Shown here: positions 23,081 through 34,400 of the stretch, piece after piece
Position numbering within the stretch: position 1 is the first letter of the stretch
Layout of the letters: each line of letters starts with the position of its first letter
Origin: Piscicola geometra
Lineage: Eukaryota; Annelida; Clitellata; Hirudinida; Piscicolidae
DNA length: 64,000 nt
Reading direction: 5' to 3'
NCBI GenBank assembly: GCA_943735955.1
Contig: OX030955.1
Coordinates: 3,021,734-3,085,733, forward strand
Notes under the pieces: generated by a model
Database searches by the model: none
What the model was told of the DNA's origin: nothing
Seen by the model: only the letters and a program-made list of their open reading frames with translations
Made by a program: the position numbers and the translations under genes

Positions 23081-26000
23081 ATGTCTTTTAAAAAAGAAGA
23101 TGACTTTGGTACTACTAACCAAGCATTCAGAATGGACGATTCTAAAAGTGCAGAAGGGGGTTTGGAGTTGAGCGAGTCAGGCATTTATCTGAATTTTCCC
23201 ATTAATAATAAACCAGAGCATGATGACAAAGTTAGTTTTATTATTTATAATTTAAATAATTAAGTTTAAATCTAGGCAGAAAATAGTTAGTGCTTCATAT
23301 ATATATATTTTAATGAAGTTCACAGAAACTAATTAAAGCCTAAGTACATTTAATTTTCAATTGTTTAACAGCATATATTTCCCAAAATATCAATAGAATT
23401 CCTTAGAAAAAGAAGATATGGATAACAACGACGAGTCGTTGCATGAAGAACGAAACCAGGGCATCGAAGACATCGATAACGAGTTTGAAGATGATTACGT
23501 CGGACCAGAAACAGGCTGCAATGCTTGTATCACACGTATGCAAGTCTCCGTCAATAGTGTGTGGAATCGAAGCAAGGTTTGCGTTAAGAGAGTTTTGATC
23601 CTATGCGCATTACTTCTCTACTTTACATACTTCACCTATGCGATGATCTTCCGCTTTCGAGATGAAGGTTTGTCGGTGGATGGAATGATATTAGGAACAA
23701 GAGCACCAGTGATTTAAAACTGATATTATGTCGTTATTAACAAGAAAAGAATCAGATTTTAAGATTATTTGAGCCACTCTGAGTGGCAAAAACGCCTAGA
23801 CACATAGGACTGGCACATTCTTTAGTTGATTTACAATTTAGCCCTTCAAAATATAAGCCTAGTATAATTAGCGAATCAAAATTCTCGGTTAGTCGACTGA
23901 AACTGAAATTGATCCAAAACTGCAAATATTAGTTTTGGCTGAAACTGTAATAATAGATTTTGCTTAAACCGAAACTAGGAAGTCTGGCAATTTTGGTACC
24001 GAGACCATGCCTGGAAATGAATTTTGGTTGCTTTCTAGCCCAGAAAGTTTAATAGTATCATAATACATATTATTTATAATAAATAACATAAAATATTCAT
24101 TTAAAGATTTTTAAAAAACGACAGGTTCCGTCAGACTCGTATGGATGACATGCCTGATTTCAGCGATACTTCTCTCTTCAAACCTTTTCGATAGGTACGG
24201 AGAAACAATTCACACAAAGCTGTCTCCATTGATTAAAGCAGCCAATAAACAATCATCAAGAATCAACACGTAATTCTTCGATAAATTTCATGTTACTTTT
24301 TATCTAACTTGTTTTTTTTACAACTATATTAGGAAATAAATGTATATGAAAATAATCTCTGATGTTTTCAAAGATATTTAAAAAAAGGTTCTTATATTTC
24401 CCAGATTCCTACTCTCTTGTATTTTTATAGCCTTGATCATTACACTAATTGTCGATATCACGGTTTACAAGTCAAGCCCCTACAACCTCGTCTCTCTCAG
24501 CGGCATTGCTGTCTACATTTTTCTTTGCTTCATCACTTCCATGTACCCTGCCAGAGTGTGTAAACCTGAAGTCTATTTATCACTTTTCACTTACGTGGTG
24601 TTTAAATACGAATAAATGCTTATCCATTAATTTAAATAAAATAAATTGATTTATCTATAAATTATTGCTCAAGTTAACATCAAAACGTATTTTTTATTCT
24701 AAAGATACTTTTCATGTACTCCACTTGAAAAAATCCCAACAGATTAAGTGGAAGACCGTGGCTTGGGGTTTTGGTTTACAAGTGGTAATGGCGATGGTGG
24801 TTCTGAAGTGGGAAGGTGGTTACATGGTTTTTAAGTGGCTGGGAGACCGCCTAAATGAGTACTTCGAATACATCAACAGCAGCTGCATCTTTGTCTTTGG
24901 CCCAAACTTTTTAGACCACTACTTTGCCTTCAAGGTTTGTGGATTTCAATTGGCTTTGATGCTGTTAGAGACCACATTATAAGTGTCTACACATGAAGTA
25001 GATTCACATTTCTTATTAAGTTTATTTGGTCTATTCTCGCCCCCAGAAATCGATCTAAACAATTTATGGAAATGATTAAAAGACTTTTTGATCGAAACTA
25101 TGAAGGATTAAAATGACCTATTTTTTCATTTTTATACCGTATTTTTAATATAAAAAAAACAACTGAAAAAGAATAACGTAATTGTATAAATTTTTAAGCA
25201 CAGTTTTAATAAGTATGTTTCACAGTTTGACTGAAATGAAAGAAATTAGTAATTTATTTTTATATTTTCATTAATAAATTTAAAATTTTAAAAAATACAT
25301 CAAAATATATACACTATTCATTCATATATGAAGATTTTTTTAAAGAATACATTAAAATATAAACATTTTTTATATATCAAGATTTTTCCAACATAATAAC
25401 ATTCAAATTTTATAATACAAGTTTTCAGAATTTATTAAAACAATTATCAAACAGTTTTAAGAAATGCTTTGAGTTGAAATTAAAGAACAAAATGGTGACA
25501 ATATCACGAAATTTCACTAATAAAACGAAGTGCAATCTTAAAATTAGAAAAAATATGACATTTACAAATTTTTAAAACACATTTGTAAACATTATCTCAC
25601 GTACTTTCTTTGCTGGATACTTTTATGAGTATTATAAGTTTTGATTCATCACGCCCTTTTTCATGCTTGTTTATTTAAAAAATAATTCTTTTATTTTTAA
25701 ATTTCCACGGTATAGTTAGTGATTTCAATCAATATATGGTCGTTTCCTACAAACCCTTTTCTTTCTAGCAGTTTTTCTCACAGAACAACTGTTTTAAAAA
25801 GAATTATAAAATAAAATTAAAACATATAATTAATTATTCTCTTCAGGACATAAAATTGAATCCGCAATTAAATAACAATTAGAAATGACTTAGAATAATA
25901 GAAACATAAAATGTATTTTTAAGTGCCAGACTAACAAATGCAAATGTTTCAAGTCTAAGAGACTTTGTATGTGTAGATGCTTTAAAAGTTTTACTCGAAA

Positions 26001-29000
26001 AAACAAACGAATTATTTAACTTAAATTATAAATTTTTATTAATGTTATAAACGTTATTTTTTCATTATTATTAATTGATACAAATATTTTGTATGACATT
26101 TCTAATGGTTTTTATAAAAATTCAAAGCAATAAAATATAAAATAACTTTAATGAATCGAAAACACTTTTATGTACACAGCATGAGAACAATTCACATATT
26201 TATTATATCTTTTTAACGCCATATTATTTTATTCATGTATTTTTTTAAGCCTGAAACATATTAATGAAAAAAGCTTAATAAATAGTCCCAAAAATTATTT
26301 TAAATTGTAATCAAACTGTGAAAAAATGTGAAGCATTTTTCAAACTCTTTGCGTTTTAAACTTGCTTTTCTGGTCAATAAGCGTATTAACTAAATGAATT
26401 GGTCATTAAGAAAAGTGTTTGATTTCTTTACATAAATAACCTGATTAAGCTTTTTGAATATTACAGTATACTAGATCATAACAAGACTATTTAATTTGGT
26501 TGGTCGTACTAGTGTAAAGCAGACATTGACTCATCCTAACTTTTCAAAGCTTATTCAAACTAATTTATTCTCTTTTTTCCTCAAAAAACAATCTATTTAA
26601 AAATTATTTTAGGCTTAAAACTTACATTGAATGAGCTTTTTATGAAAATTGTAATCATAAATACAAAATCTTTTACAAAAATATAGTATAAATCACCTGT
26701 AAGTTATACTCTATTTCTAAATCGTGAAAAATATGTTGTTTATTTCGGAACATATTTACACTTATCTTTCAATTATTATAATTTTCAAACATTGATTTTT
26801 GACAGATTCTTCCCACACTTATCTTCGTTTGCTCCACCATCTCGGTGCTTTTCTACCTTGGCATCATGCGGTCGGTCATCTTAAATATCTCAAAGGTAAG
26901 AAAAAATAATAAACAGATAGAAAATTACTAGATTTTTATGACACATTTTTCATACTCTTAATTTTTATTTTCACTATAAATGATATAATAACAAGTAGCC
27001 TAATGGAATTAAAAAGATTGTTTTTAAAATTTGCTAATTTATTTATTTTTAAACAATATATGTAAATAAGCATTAAATGGTGTTCTGTTATTACTCATTT
27101 TATAAAAGAAGAAGTGATGATCAAGAAGAAAGAGCTCTAGTACAAAGGCTTTAATAGTTTAAACATTCACAAGGTGATGGAAATGACCATGGATACAACA
27201 GCTGGAGAGTCCTTCAGTGCAGCAAGCAACATCTTCGTTGGACAGGTAGGCAACGAAATTTTGTTTTAGGTTTTAATCGCTAGTATTATTTTTCAAATAT
27301 TCGTTTTTTTAAAGTTTTTTCTAATTAGCAATTATTCTAATTCATAATCTAACATTTACAAAAACTTCATTTTGTCGATATTATATAAGTATTTAATTTG
27401 AAACCAGATCGAAGCTTCGTTCATCATTAAGCCGATTATAGCCAAGATGACAATGTCTGAGATCCACGCAATAATGACCGGAGGGTTTGCCACAGTGGCT
27501 GGAAGTGTGTTGGCAGCCTACATTCTATTCGGGGTAATTAGATTATTATTTTGGAAACTCAATTTTGAAATTTGAATCAAATATTCTTTAAAAATGTGAT
27601 TATTTATCATTTCAAAGTTAAAGTTTCCAAATTAAGTGCTTAAAAAAATTATTGTGCTGAAGCAATGAATAGTCGCTAAATCAGAGACCTGGTTTTTTCC
27701 AACTATTTTATTATTTTTGAATTTATATTAAACTTTAAAATGTTTGAAAATAGCCGCATTTCTTTAACTTTATCAATCTTACCGATAACACAATTTAAGT
27801 AACTTTAATGGAAAACATTTGCGCGATTTTAAATGTCTTCTCTATAAAATCAACTTATTTAAAACTGAGAAATACCTAATATATTCAGGTGCCACCAAAC
27901 CATCTAATCTCAGCATCAGTGATGTCTGCTCCTGCTGCTTTGGCCATCTCAAAAATCTCGTATCCAGAAACAAAAAAGTCAAAAACATTTGTGAAGGATG
28001 TTAATAAAATAATTGGTGTAAACAGGCAAGTTATTCTAAAATATTAATATCTAAATGATTTAAATAATTTTGTCTAAAAGTAGCTTGTTTCTTGAATAAA
28101 ATTTTTGTTCAAACTTCTATTCCAATTTTCGTAAAATCAAAATTACTGATTTAATTTTCATTTATATTGAAACTCAAAAAACAACAGCTCAGACGCAAAC
28201 ATCATAGAAGCAGCTTCTTCAGGGGCAATCGCGTCAATTGCTTTAATAGCCAGCATTTTGGTAAACCTCATGGCTTTTATATCCATCCTTGAATTTGTAA
28301 ATGCAACGCTCACATGGTTTGGAGATCGAGTTGGTTCGCCAATCCCTATCACTTTACAAGCAAGTCAATTCCTTTTTTTACATAAAAGACATTTGTTCCG
28401 AAACTTTTTTGATATATTTAATACATAATCACATGAATGCACCGTTGATATATGAACACTCAAACCAGTTCATTTGCTCTTATCTTCTCTGGCCCTTCTC
28501 GTTCGTGATGGGAGTGAATTTGAAAGACTGCAGCAAAGTGGCTGAGTTAATAGGCATAAAGATCTTTGTGAATGAATTTGTAGCTTTTCAACAACTTGGA
28601 GTTCTCATCAAAAACAAGAAAGCCTACCATGAACACCTCTCAGTTAACGGAACTTGGTCTTATACTAACTACGGTAGAGATATTTCTCTTCAGCCACTTG
28701 TAGGAAACTCTTCTACAATACTGCTGAACGGATTTATGGAAGTAAGAATTTGTTTCAAATTGATTAATCGATTTTTTCCATCTTTAGTTATTTAAATACT
28801 CATTTAATACAAATTCTTTATGAATTTCAAATTATTCGATATTTTGCCACATACACCCAAATCTTTTTGAATTATTATTAACAAACTGTCCAAACTCAAA
28901 AAAATAAGATAAATAATAAAATTTGCAGAGCCGATCAGAAGTCATATCGACATACGCTCTGTGTGGGTTTTCAAACTTTGTTTCTATCGGCATTACGGTA

Positions 29001-29509
29001 GGGACCTTGTGTACTATGGTTCCGAACCGAAGATCGGCTTTCTCCAAGGTAGCCATTCGAACTATGTTGGCTGGAAACGTGGCTTGCTTTGTAACTGCTT
29101 GCATCGCTGGTGAGCGGGTTCTTGTATGTTCTCAAAGGATTTTTAGTGATTCAAGCTGTATTTATTCTGTTTAGAGCAAAATATGTTATCTGAAAATATC
29201 AAGTAAATTAAATTTAAATTATGATAAAAATAATAATATTTATTTTTATAATAATAAGATCTTTCATTAGTAGTATAAAAGAAATGTTAAATAGCTGAGA
29301 AACATCGAGTATTTTAATATTAGTAGTGAACATATCACGGGGACAGCTCTTAGAGCATAATTTAGATCAAGTTTAATAATTATTATTAGGCTTAAAAAAC
29401 TCGTTTTACTTCAATATAGTTAAATGACTTATAATTATGTATAGTGACTCAAAATAATAGTTATTAATTTTCAAAAACTTTTACAGGCTTGTTTACTAAA
29501 GAAGAGTAA
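23081..29509 (+). CDS. Concentrative nucleoside transporter (SLC28/CNT), tandem copy 1
   Basis: Thirteen exons: 23081-23230, 23397-23667, 24125-24269, 24405-24555, 24743-24934, 26806-26895, 27174-27245, 27408-27533, 27889-28025, 28188-28359, 28469-28741, 28929-29109, 29487-29509. They give 660 residues, the size of animal CNTs (about 650-690). An acidic cytoplasmic N-terminus (1-110) precedes the membrane part. The conserved core includes [51 protein letters not shown] and the CNT signature [12 protein letters not shown] (531-542). Such proteins import nucleosides with Na+ or H+ across the plasma membrane. The nucleoside-binding loop reads GQ-IEASF (356-362) where relatives usually have TEAPL. 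Introns 9 and 10 begin with GC, not GT. Copy 1 alone has MRSVIL instead of MRWIIL in exon 6. Confidence 0.93.
23778..24065. mobile_element. Insertion specific to intron 2 of SLC28 copy 1
   Basis: Intron 2 is 457 bp here but only about 135 bp in copies 2 and 3. The extra block starts near GCCACTCTGAGTGGC, a 6-bp stem with 3-nt loop, and contains repeated GAAACTG/CCGAAACT motifs around 23900-23985. It has no coding potential. It resembles a small non-autonomous DNA element, but I could not define paired termini or a target duplication. Confidence 0.35.
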
Positions 29510-29705
29510 ATGGCGAAGATCATGAAACAGAAAAATGAGAATATTTGTTTAAACGTCTATATTATGAATTTAAAATATAATGATCAAAGAAAACAAACGA
29601 TATGGTTGATTATTTTTACGAGATATTCAATATATTTGATGACTTTTCATTCGATGTTTAATTTAAATTCTCACAGAATGTTTTCAAAAAGGACATTGTC
29701 ATAAT

Positions 29706-29846
29706 TTAAATAGAAAGAACTTCAATATTTATCAACTTGGGCTTTTTTGGAAATAATTGGAAAAATTATTTTATTTCAGACATTTGAAAAATAGTTATTC
29801 AAAATTGTATGAATTTAATGATATTCGGGTATGAATAGTTCTTTAT
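29706..29846. mobile_element. Partial third copy of the MITE-like element
   Basis: AGAACTTCAATATTTATCAA, followed by TTTTTGGAAATAATTGGAAA and TTTCAG, matches the right half of the element at 14963-15277. It begins exactly where the 3' flank shared between SLC28 copy 1 (29590-29705) and copy 3 (46935-47045) stops. Confidence 0.45.
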
Positions 29847-30562
29847 CTTGAAGGTAAATCTGTTTTTCAAATCCATCATAAGAGCCATCGAGTCTTCTGT
29901 AGCATTTACTGCTTCTATTCTACACTATACACCTTTTTATTTAGCTACTCTGCACCGTTATTCAATTAAATAGTTTATTTAACTTGTATTTAAATTTTTT
30001 ATTCATTAAAAATGTACAGTGTGATTATTTCAAAAGTAAATGAATTTTTTTATATATTTAAAATGTTTGTTAAATTTCTAAAAAATATCTCAAAGTTTAA
30101 ACACTTGAAATAAAGATAGTCAATACATTTCAAAAACGTTGATTAATATTTCAAAATTTCAAGAGTTAAAGATTTTTAAAAATAAAATGACGCAATTAAC
30201 GTAGTCTGAATTCAGTCGGTGGTTTATACAGATGTATTTTGAGTTTAAATGAATTATACAGACTGCAATACTTTGAAATAATTAATTATCACCACTTTAA
30301 AATACATCTGGTCATAAATTACTATACTACTATTGAACTAGCGTTGTGATTCAGATAATCCGCAAAGAACTTTGATGTATAAAGGGATATTGCAAAAGGA
30401 TGAGTTGAAGATTTTGTTCATGAAATTACATGGGTTTATGGACCCAAAAACCCTGAAGTTCAATAACTAATTGTTAAAACTCAAGTTTTTGATTACATTT
30501 TTATTCTATAATAATAAAATATTTGTTCTTTCCTAGACCACTGACAATAAAAACTAGATTGA
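29847..30562. other. Spacer between SLC28 copies 1 and 2; start of the duplicated unit
   Basis: From about 30018 the sequence is clearly similar to 37240 onward (AGTGTGATT, then TCAAAAGTAAATGAA, later CTCAGTCGGTGGTTTATACA-like text and AAAGGATGAGTTGAAGATTT). This marks the left end of the unit that gave rise to copies 2 and 3. No coding sequence. Confidence 0.6.
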
Positions 30563-30563
30563 G

Positions 30564-30583
30564 AAAAACACACCACTTGAAAT

Positions 30584-30659
<76 letters not shown>

Positions 30660-30680
30660 GCTTGAGAAACACACCACTTG

Positions 30681-30727
<47 letters not shown>

Positions 30728-30806
30728 TTTTTCTTTCACTTGAAATAAAATATAAATGTAAATATATATATATATTTATTTTATTTTAAGTGGTGTGTTT
30801 TTTTTT
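30564..30806. repeat. (CT)n-(AT)n microsatellites bounded by an ACACACCACTTGAAAT repeat
   Basis: (CT)n at about 30589-30615 runs into (AT)n to 30657. A second (AT)n spans about 30685-30719, then poly-T. ACACACCACTTGAAAT occurs before each (AT)n tract, and its inverse TTTTAAGTGGTGTGTTT follows at about 30784-30800. The equivalent place in unit B (37801-37870) has a single degenerate copy and no array. It could be a small terminal-inverted-repeat element expanded by slippage. Confidence 0.6.
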
Positions 30807-30973
30807 AACCATATATATATTTATATATATCATATGCATAAAAACAATTTTCAAAACTTAAATATATAATTATATATATCACGATTTAATATAAGATTAT
30901 TGATAAATATTTTTATGGACCCCAAAATCCTGAATATATTTATGAATTATAAATAAAGAGAATTTTGAAGTTC

Positions 30974-31094
30974 TTAAACCTTTATTTTGTATATTCATTA
31001 CCACATACATCAACATCAGATGGTGAATCGTGAAAGAGATGTTCTAGCCGTATAAGTGAATAAGTAATCGATATACTTTACACATATGTTTACT
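30974..31094 (+). promoter_or_regulatory. Conserved upstream block of SLC28 copy 2
   Basis: Equivalent of the block before copy 1: CATCAGATGGTGAATCGTGA, TCTAGCCGTATAAG, TAAGTAATCGATATACTTTA and CACATATG. Nearly identical to the block before copy 3. Confidence 0.45.
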
Positions 31095-31365
31095 CGATTA
31101 CAAAATCAAGTTCCAACAACGTTAACCGAAATGTATGAAGTGAACTCTCGGTGAAGTTTAACGTTTAACTTATTTTTAGAGCGTAATGTAAATGTTGCGA
31201 AACAAAAATTGTTAAATTTAGTATCCTTTTTTAAACTACGGATAATTATTTTAAATTGAAATGTCCGTGAGTTTCTCAAATTAAAGACAAAAAATTCAAG
31301 TGTTTTTCAAACTTGAATTTCAAGGAGAATATCATTTTTTGTCCATAAATAAGCAATATCCCAGC

Positions 31366-31373
31366 TATATAAG
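31366..31373 (+). promoter_or_regulatory. TATA box of SLC28 copy 2
   Basis: TATATAAG in CCCAGCTATATAAGAAAT, 112 bp before the ATG. Position and context match the other two copies. Confidence 0.6.
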
Positions 31374-31484
31374 AAATTTATCAAAAATATTAACCAAACA
31401 ACACTATACCATTGTTATAGAGCCAAGCACTGCTATCTTTAAAAAAAACAAGTTAACAGGCTGTAAAAAAAACATCGAACTCAG

Positions 31485-34400
31485 ATGTCTTTTAAGAAAG
31501 TAGATAAGTTGGGCACTACCAACCCAGCATTCAGAATGAACGATTCTAAAAGTGCAGAAGGGGGTTTGGAGTTGAGCGAGTCAGGTATTTATCTGAATTT
31601 TCCAACAAGTAGTGAATCAGATGAACATGAGGGAAAAGTAAGTTTTGTGATTTTGAATTTGATTAAATAAGATTTGATTTCAGCAGAAAATAGCTTGCAT
31701 TTGTTTATATTGTTCAAAATGAAGATCACAGAAACCAATTAAAGCATAAAAAAATACAATTTTAAATTCATATTGATTAACAGCATATATTTTCACAACT
31801 GTTTTTATAGAATTCACTAGAAAGAGAAAAAATAGAAGACAACGACGAGTCGTTGCATGAAGAACGAAACCAGGGCATCGAAGACATCGATAACGAGTTT
31901 GAAGATGATTACGTCGGACCAGAAACAGGCTGCAATGCTTGTATCACACGTATGCAAGTCTCCGTCAATAGTGTGTGGAATCGAAGCAAGGTTTGCGTTA
32001 AGAGAGTTTTGATCCTATGCGCATTACTTCTCTACTTTGCATACTTCACCTATGCGATGATCTACCGCTTTGGAGATGAAGGTTTGTCGGTGGGTGGATT
32101 GATATTAGGAACAAGAGCACCATTGATTTAAAACTAATATTATGTGATTTATTAACGATCGAAGGAAAATATTGTTTATATTATTAGAACCACTATAGAT
32201 ATAAAAACAAACGACAGGTTCCATCAGACTCGTATGGATGACATGCCTGATTTCAGCGATACTTCTCTCTTCGAACCTTATCGATAGGTACGGAGAAACA
32301 ATTCACACAAAACTTTTTCCCGTGATTGAAGCAGTCAAAAAACAATCTTCAAGAATCAATACGTAATTTTTCAATATTTTACTTTTTATCTATAAAAAAA
32401 AATTCACAATTATGTTAAGAGATAAATGTATATGAAAATAATATCTGATATTTTAAAAAAGTTGTTTTAATTTCCAGATTTCTTCTTACTTGTATTTTTA
32501 TAGCCTTTATAATTACGATAATTGTCGATATCATGGTTTACAAATCAAGCCCCTACAACCTCGTCTCTCTCAGCGGCATTGCTGTCTACATTTTCATTTG
32601 TTTCATCACTTCCATGCACCCTGCACGAGTGTGTAATTCTGAATATTTACATACGTTGTGGATTAAAGAAAATAAATACTTATCCATCATATCATATAAA
32701 ATTGTTTGATTTATCAATAAATTAATGCTCAAAGTAATACCAAGACGTATTTTCAATTCTAAAGATAATTTTCAAAAATTAAAAGTAAAAACATCCCAAC
32801 AGATTAAGTGGAAGACCGTGGCTTGGGGTTTTGGTTTACAAGTAGTAATGGCGATGGTGGTTCTGAAGTGGGAAGGTGGTTACATGGTTTTTAAGTGGCT
32901 GGGAGACCGCCTAAATGAGTACTTCGAATACATCAACAGCAGCTGCATCTTTGTCTTTGGCCCAAACTTTTTAGACCATCACTTTGTCTTCAAGGTTTGT
33001 GGATTTCAATTGGGTTTGATACACTTTGCAACGGCTTTTTCAGATCAATTTATAGATGAGTTAGATTCAACTTTTGTCTATTCCCGCTCTCAGAAATCGC
33101 TCTAAGTTAATCAATGAAAATGTAATCTCAAAATAAATATAAACCAAACACGTTAAACAGTTTATATTAAAAAATTCACATATTTATAATATCTCATTAA
33201 CGCCATATTATTTTATTAATGTATTATTTTTAAAAACCTAAAACATATGAATAAAAAGAGAGTGATAAAAGTTTAAAAATTATAATATTCTCTTTCAATA
33301 AACTGTGAAAATATTTGATGCATTTTTCAAGCTTTTCACCCATTACGCGTTTGATTAGAAATTCAATAAGCGTATTGACTAAGTGAATTCGTCATTACGC
33401 TAAGACCTGAGTATGCATTTTAACTGTTATTATTACAAATCTATTCAATTTTGTCATAATCCATCGGTATTTCTAGTGTTAAGCAGAGGCTTCCCTACTT
33501 TAAGTTTAAAAGTTTATTTGAATAAATTTAATCTTTTTGTTTCAAAACAACTCACATAAATTGCTCTTAAAATTCAATTTGTAAAAAGTTTTTAATCATT
33601 AAAATAAAAAATTGCATGAATGAATTCCTTTTGAAAATGTTATTTATTTTTAAAAACAAGTTAAACTCGTTAAAATGTTTTTTTTAAATAAAACACTTAT
33701 ATAAATGTTTCTAAATCAATTCAGAAAATACGTTTAGTTTTTCATTTTAAAATTTATTTACTATTCAATTTTTTATGATTTTAAAACCATTGACTTTTGA
33801 CAGATTCTTCCCACATTCATCTTCGTTTGCTCTACCATCTCGGTGCTTTTTTACCTTGGCATCATGCGGTGGATCATCCTAAAAATCTCAAAGGTAAGAA
33901 AACAGCTAGGAAATTACAAGATTTATATAACATATTTCTACGTTTGTCAAAGTTAAAAATTTTTCTTTTCACTATGAATGCTATATTAACACGTAGCCTA
34001 AAGTAATAAAAAAAGTGTATTCCTAAATTTTATGAATTATATTCTTTTTCAACAAGATATTAAAATAAAAAGTGGAAAAAGTTTTTTGATTACGCGCTTT
34101 ATACAAGGTGTTTTACGTGAGTGGATTGGTGTGGGTAGAGGGATAAGTAAGGAACAAGAAGATAAAGCTAAATTATATAGACTGAATGGTTTAAAACGAA
34201 GGTGAGGTCTTCAGAGAAGTAGAGAAAAAAGTGCCGACACAGTGGGTTTGTGAAGAATAGCAAAAATAATGAACAATATGAAAAAAAATGGTGTCAGAAA
34301 GGTGCTCAGACAATACTAGTGGTTCAGACATGTACTCCAAATGGAAAAGACAGAATTGCAAACTGAATGAAAATGTGGACAGAACTTCGAAGAGAGGGCG

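Noticed and set aside
24433..24649. Extension of SLC28 exon 4 beyond GCCAGA into the following intron
   Set aside because: The alternative donor three bases further on (GTGT|GTAAAC) would join to a stop in exon 5; ending at AGA keeps phase 0 into IKWKTVAWG in all copies.
28158..29104. Minus-strand open frames opposite SLC28 exons 10 and 12 (and the equivalents in copies 2 and 3)
   Set aside because: Shadows of real exons on the + strand. The + frames match the transporter family and have consistent splice phases.
30554..30739. Minus-strand open frame rich in Tyr-Ile and Arg-Glu dipeptides
   Set aside because: Direct translation of (AT)n and (CT)n microsatellites.
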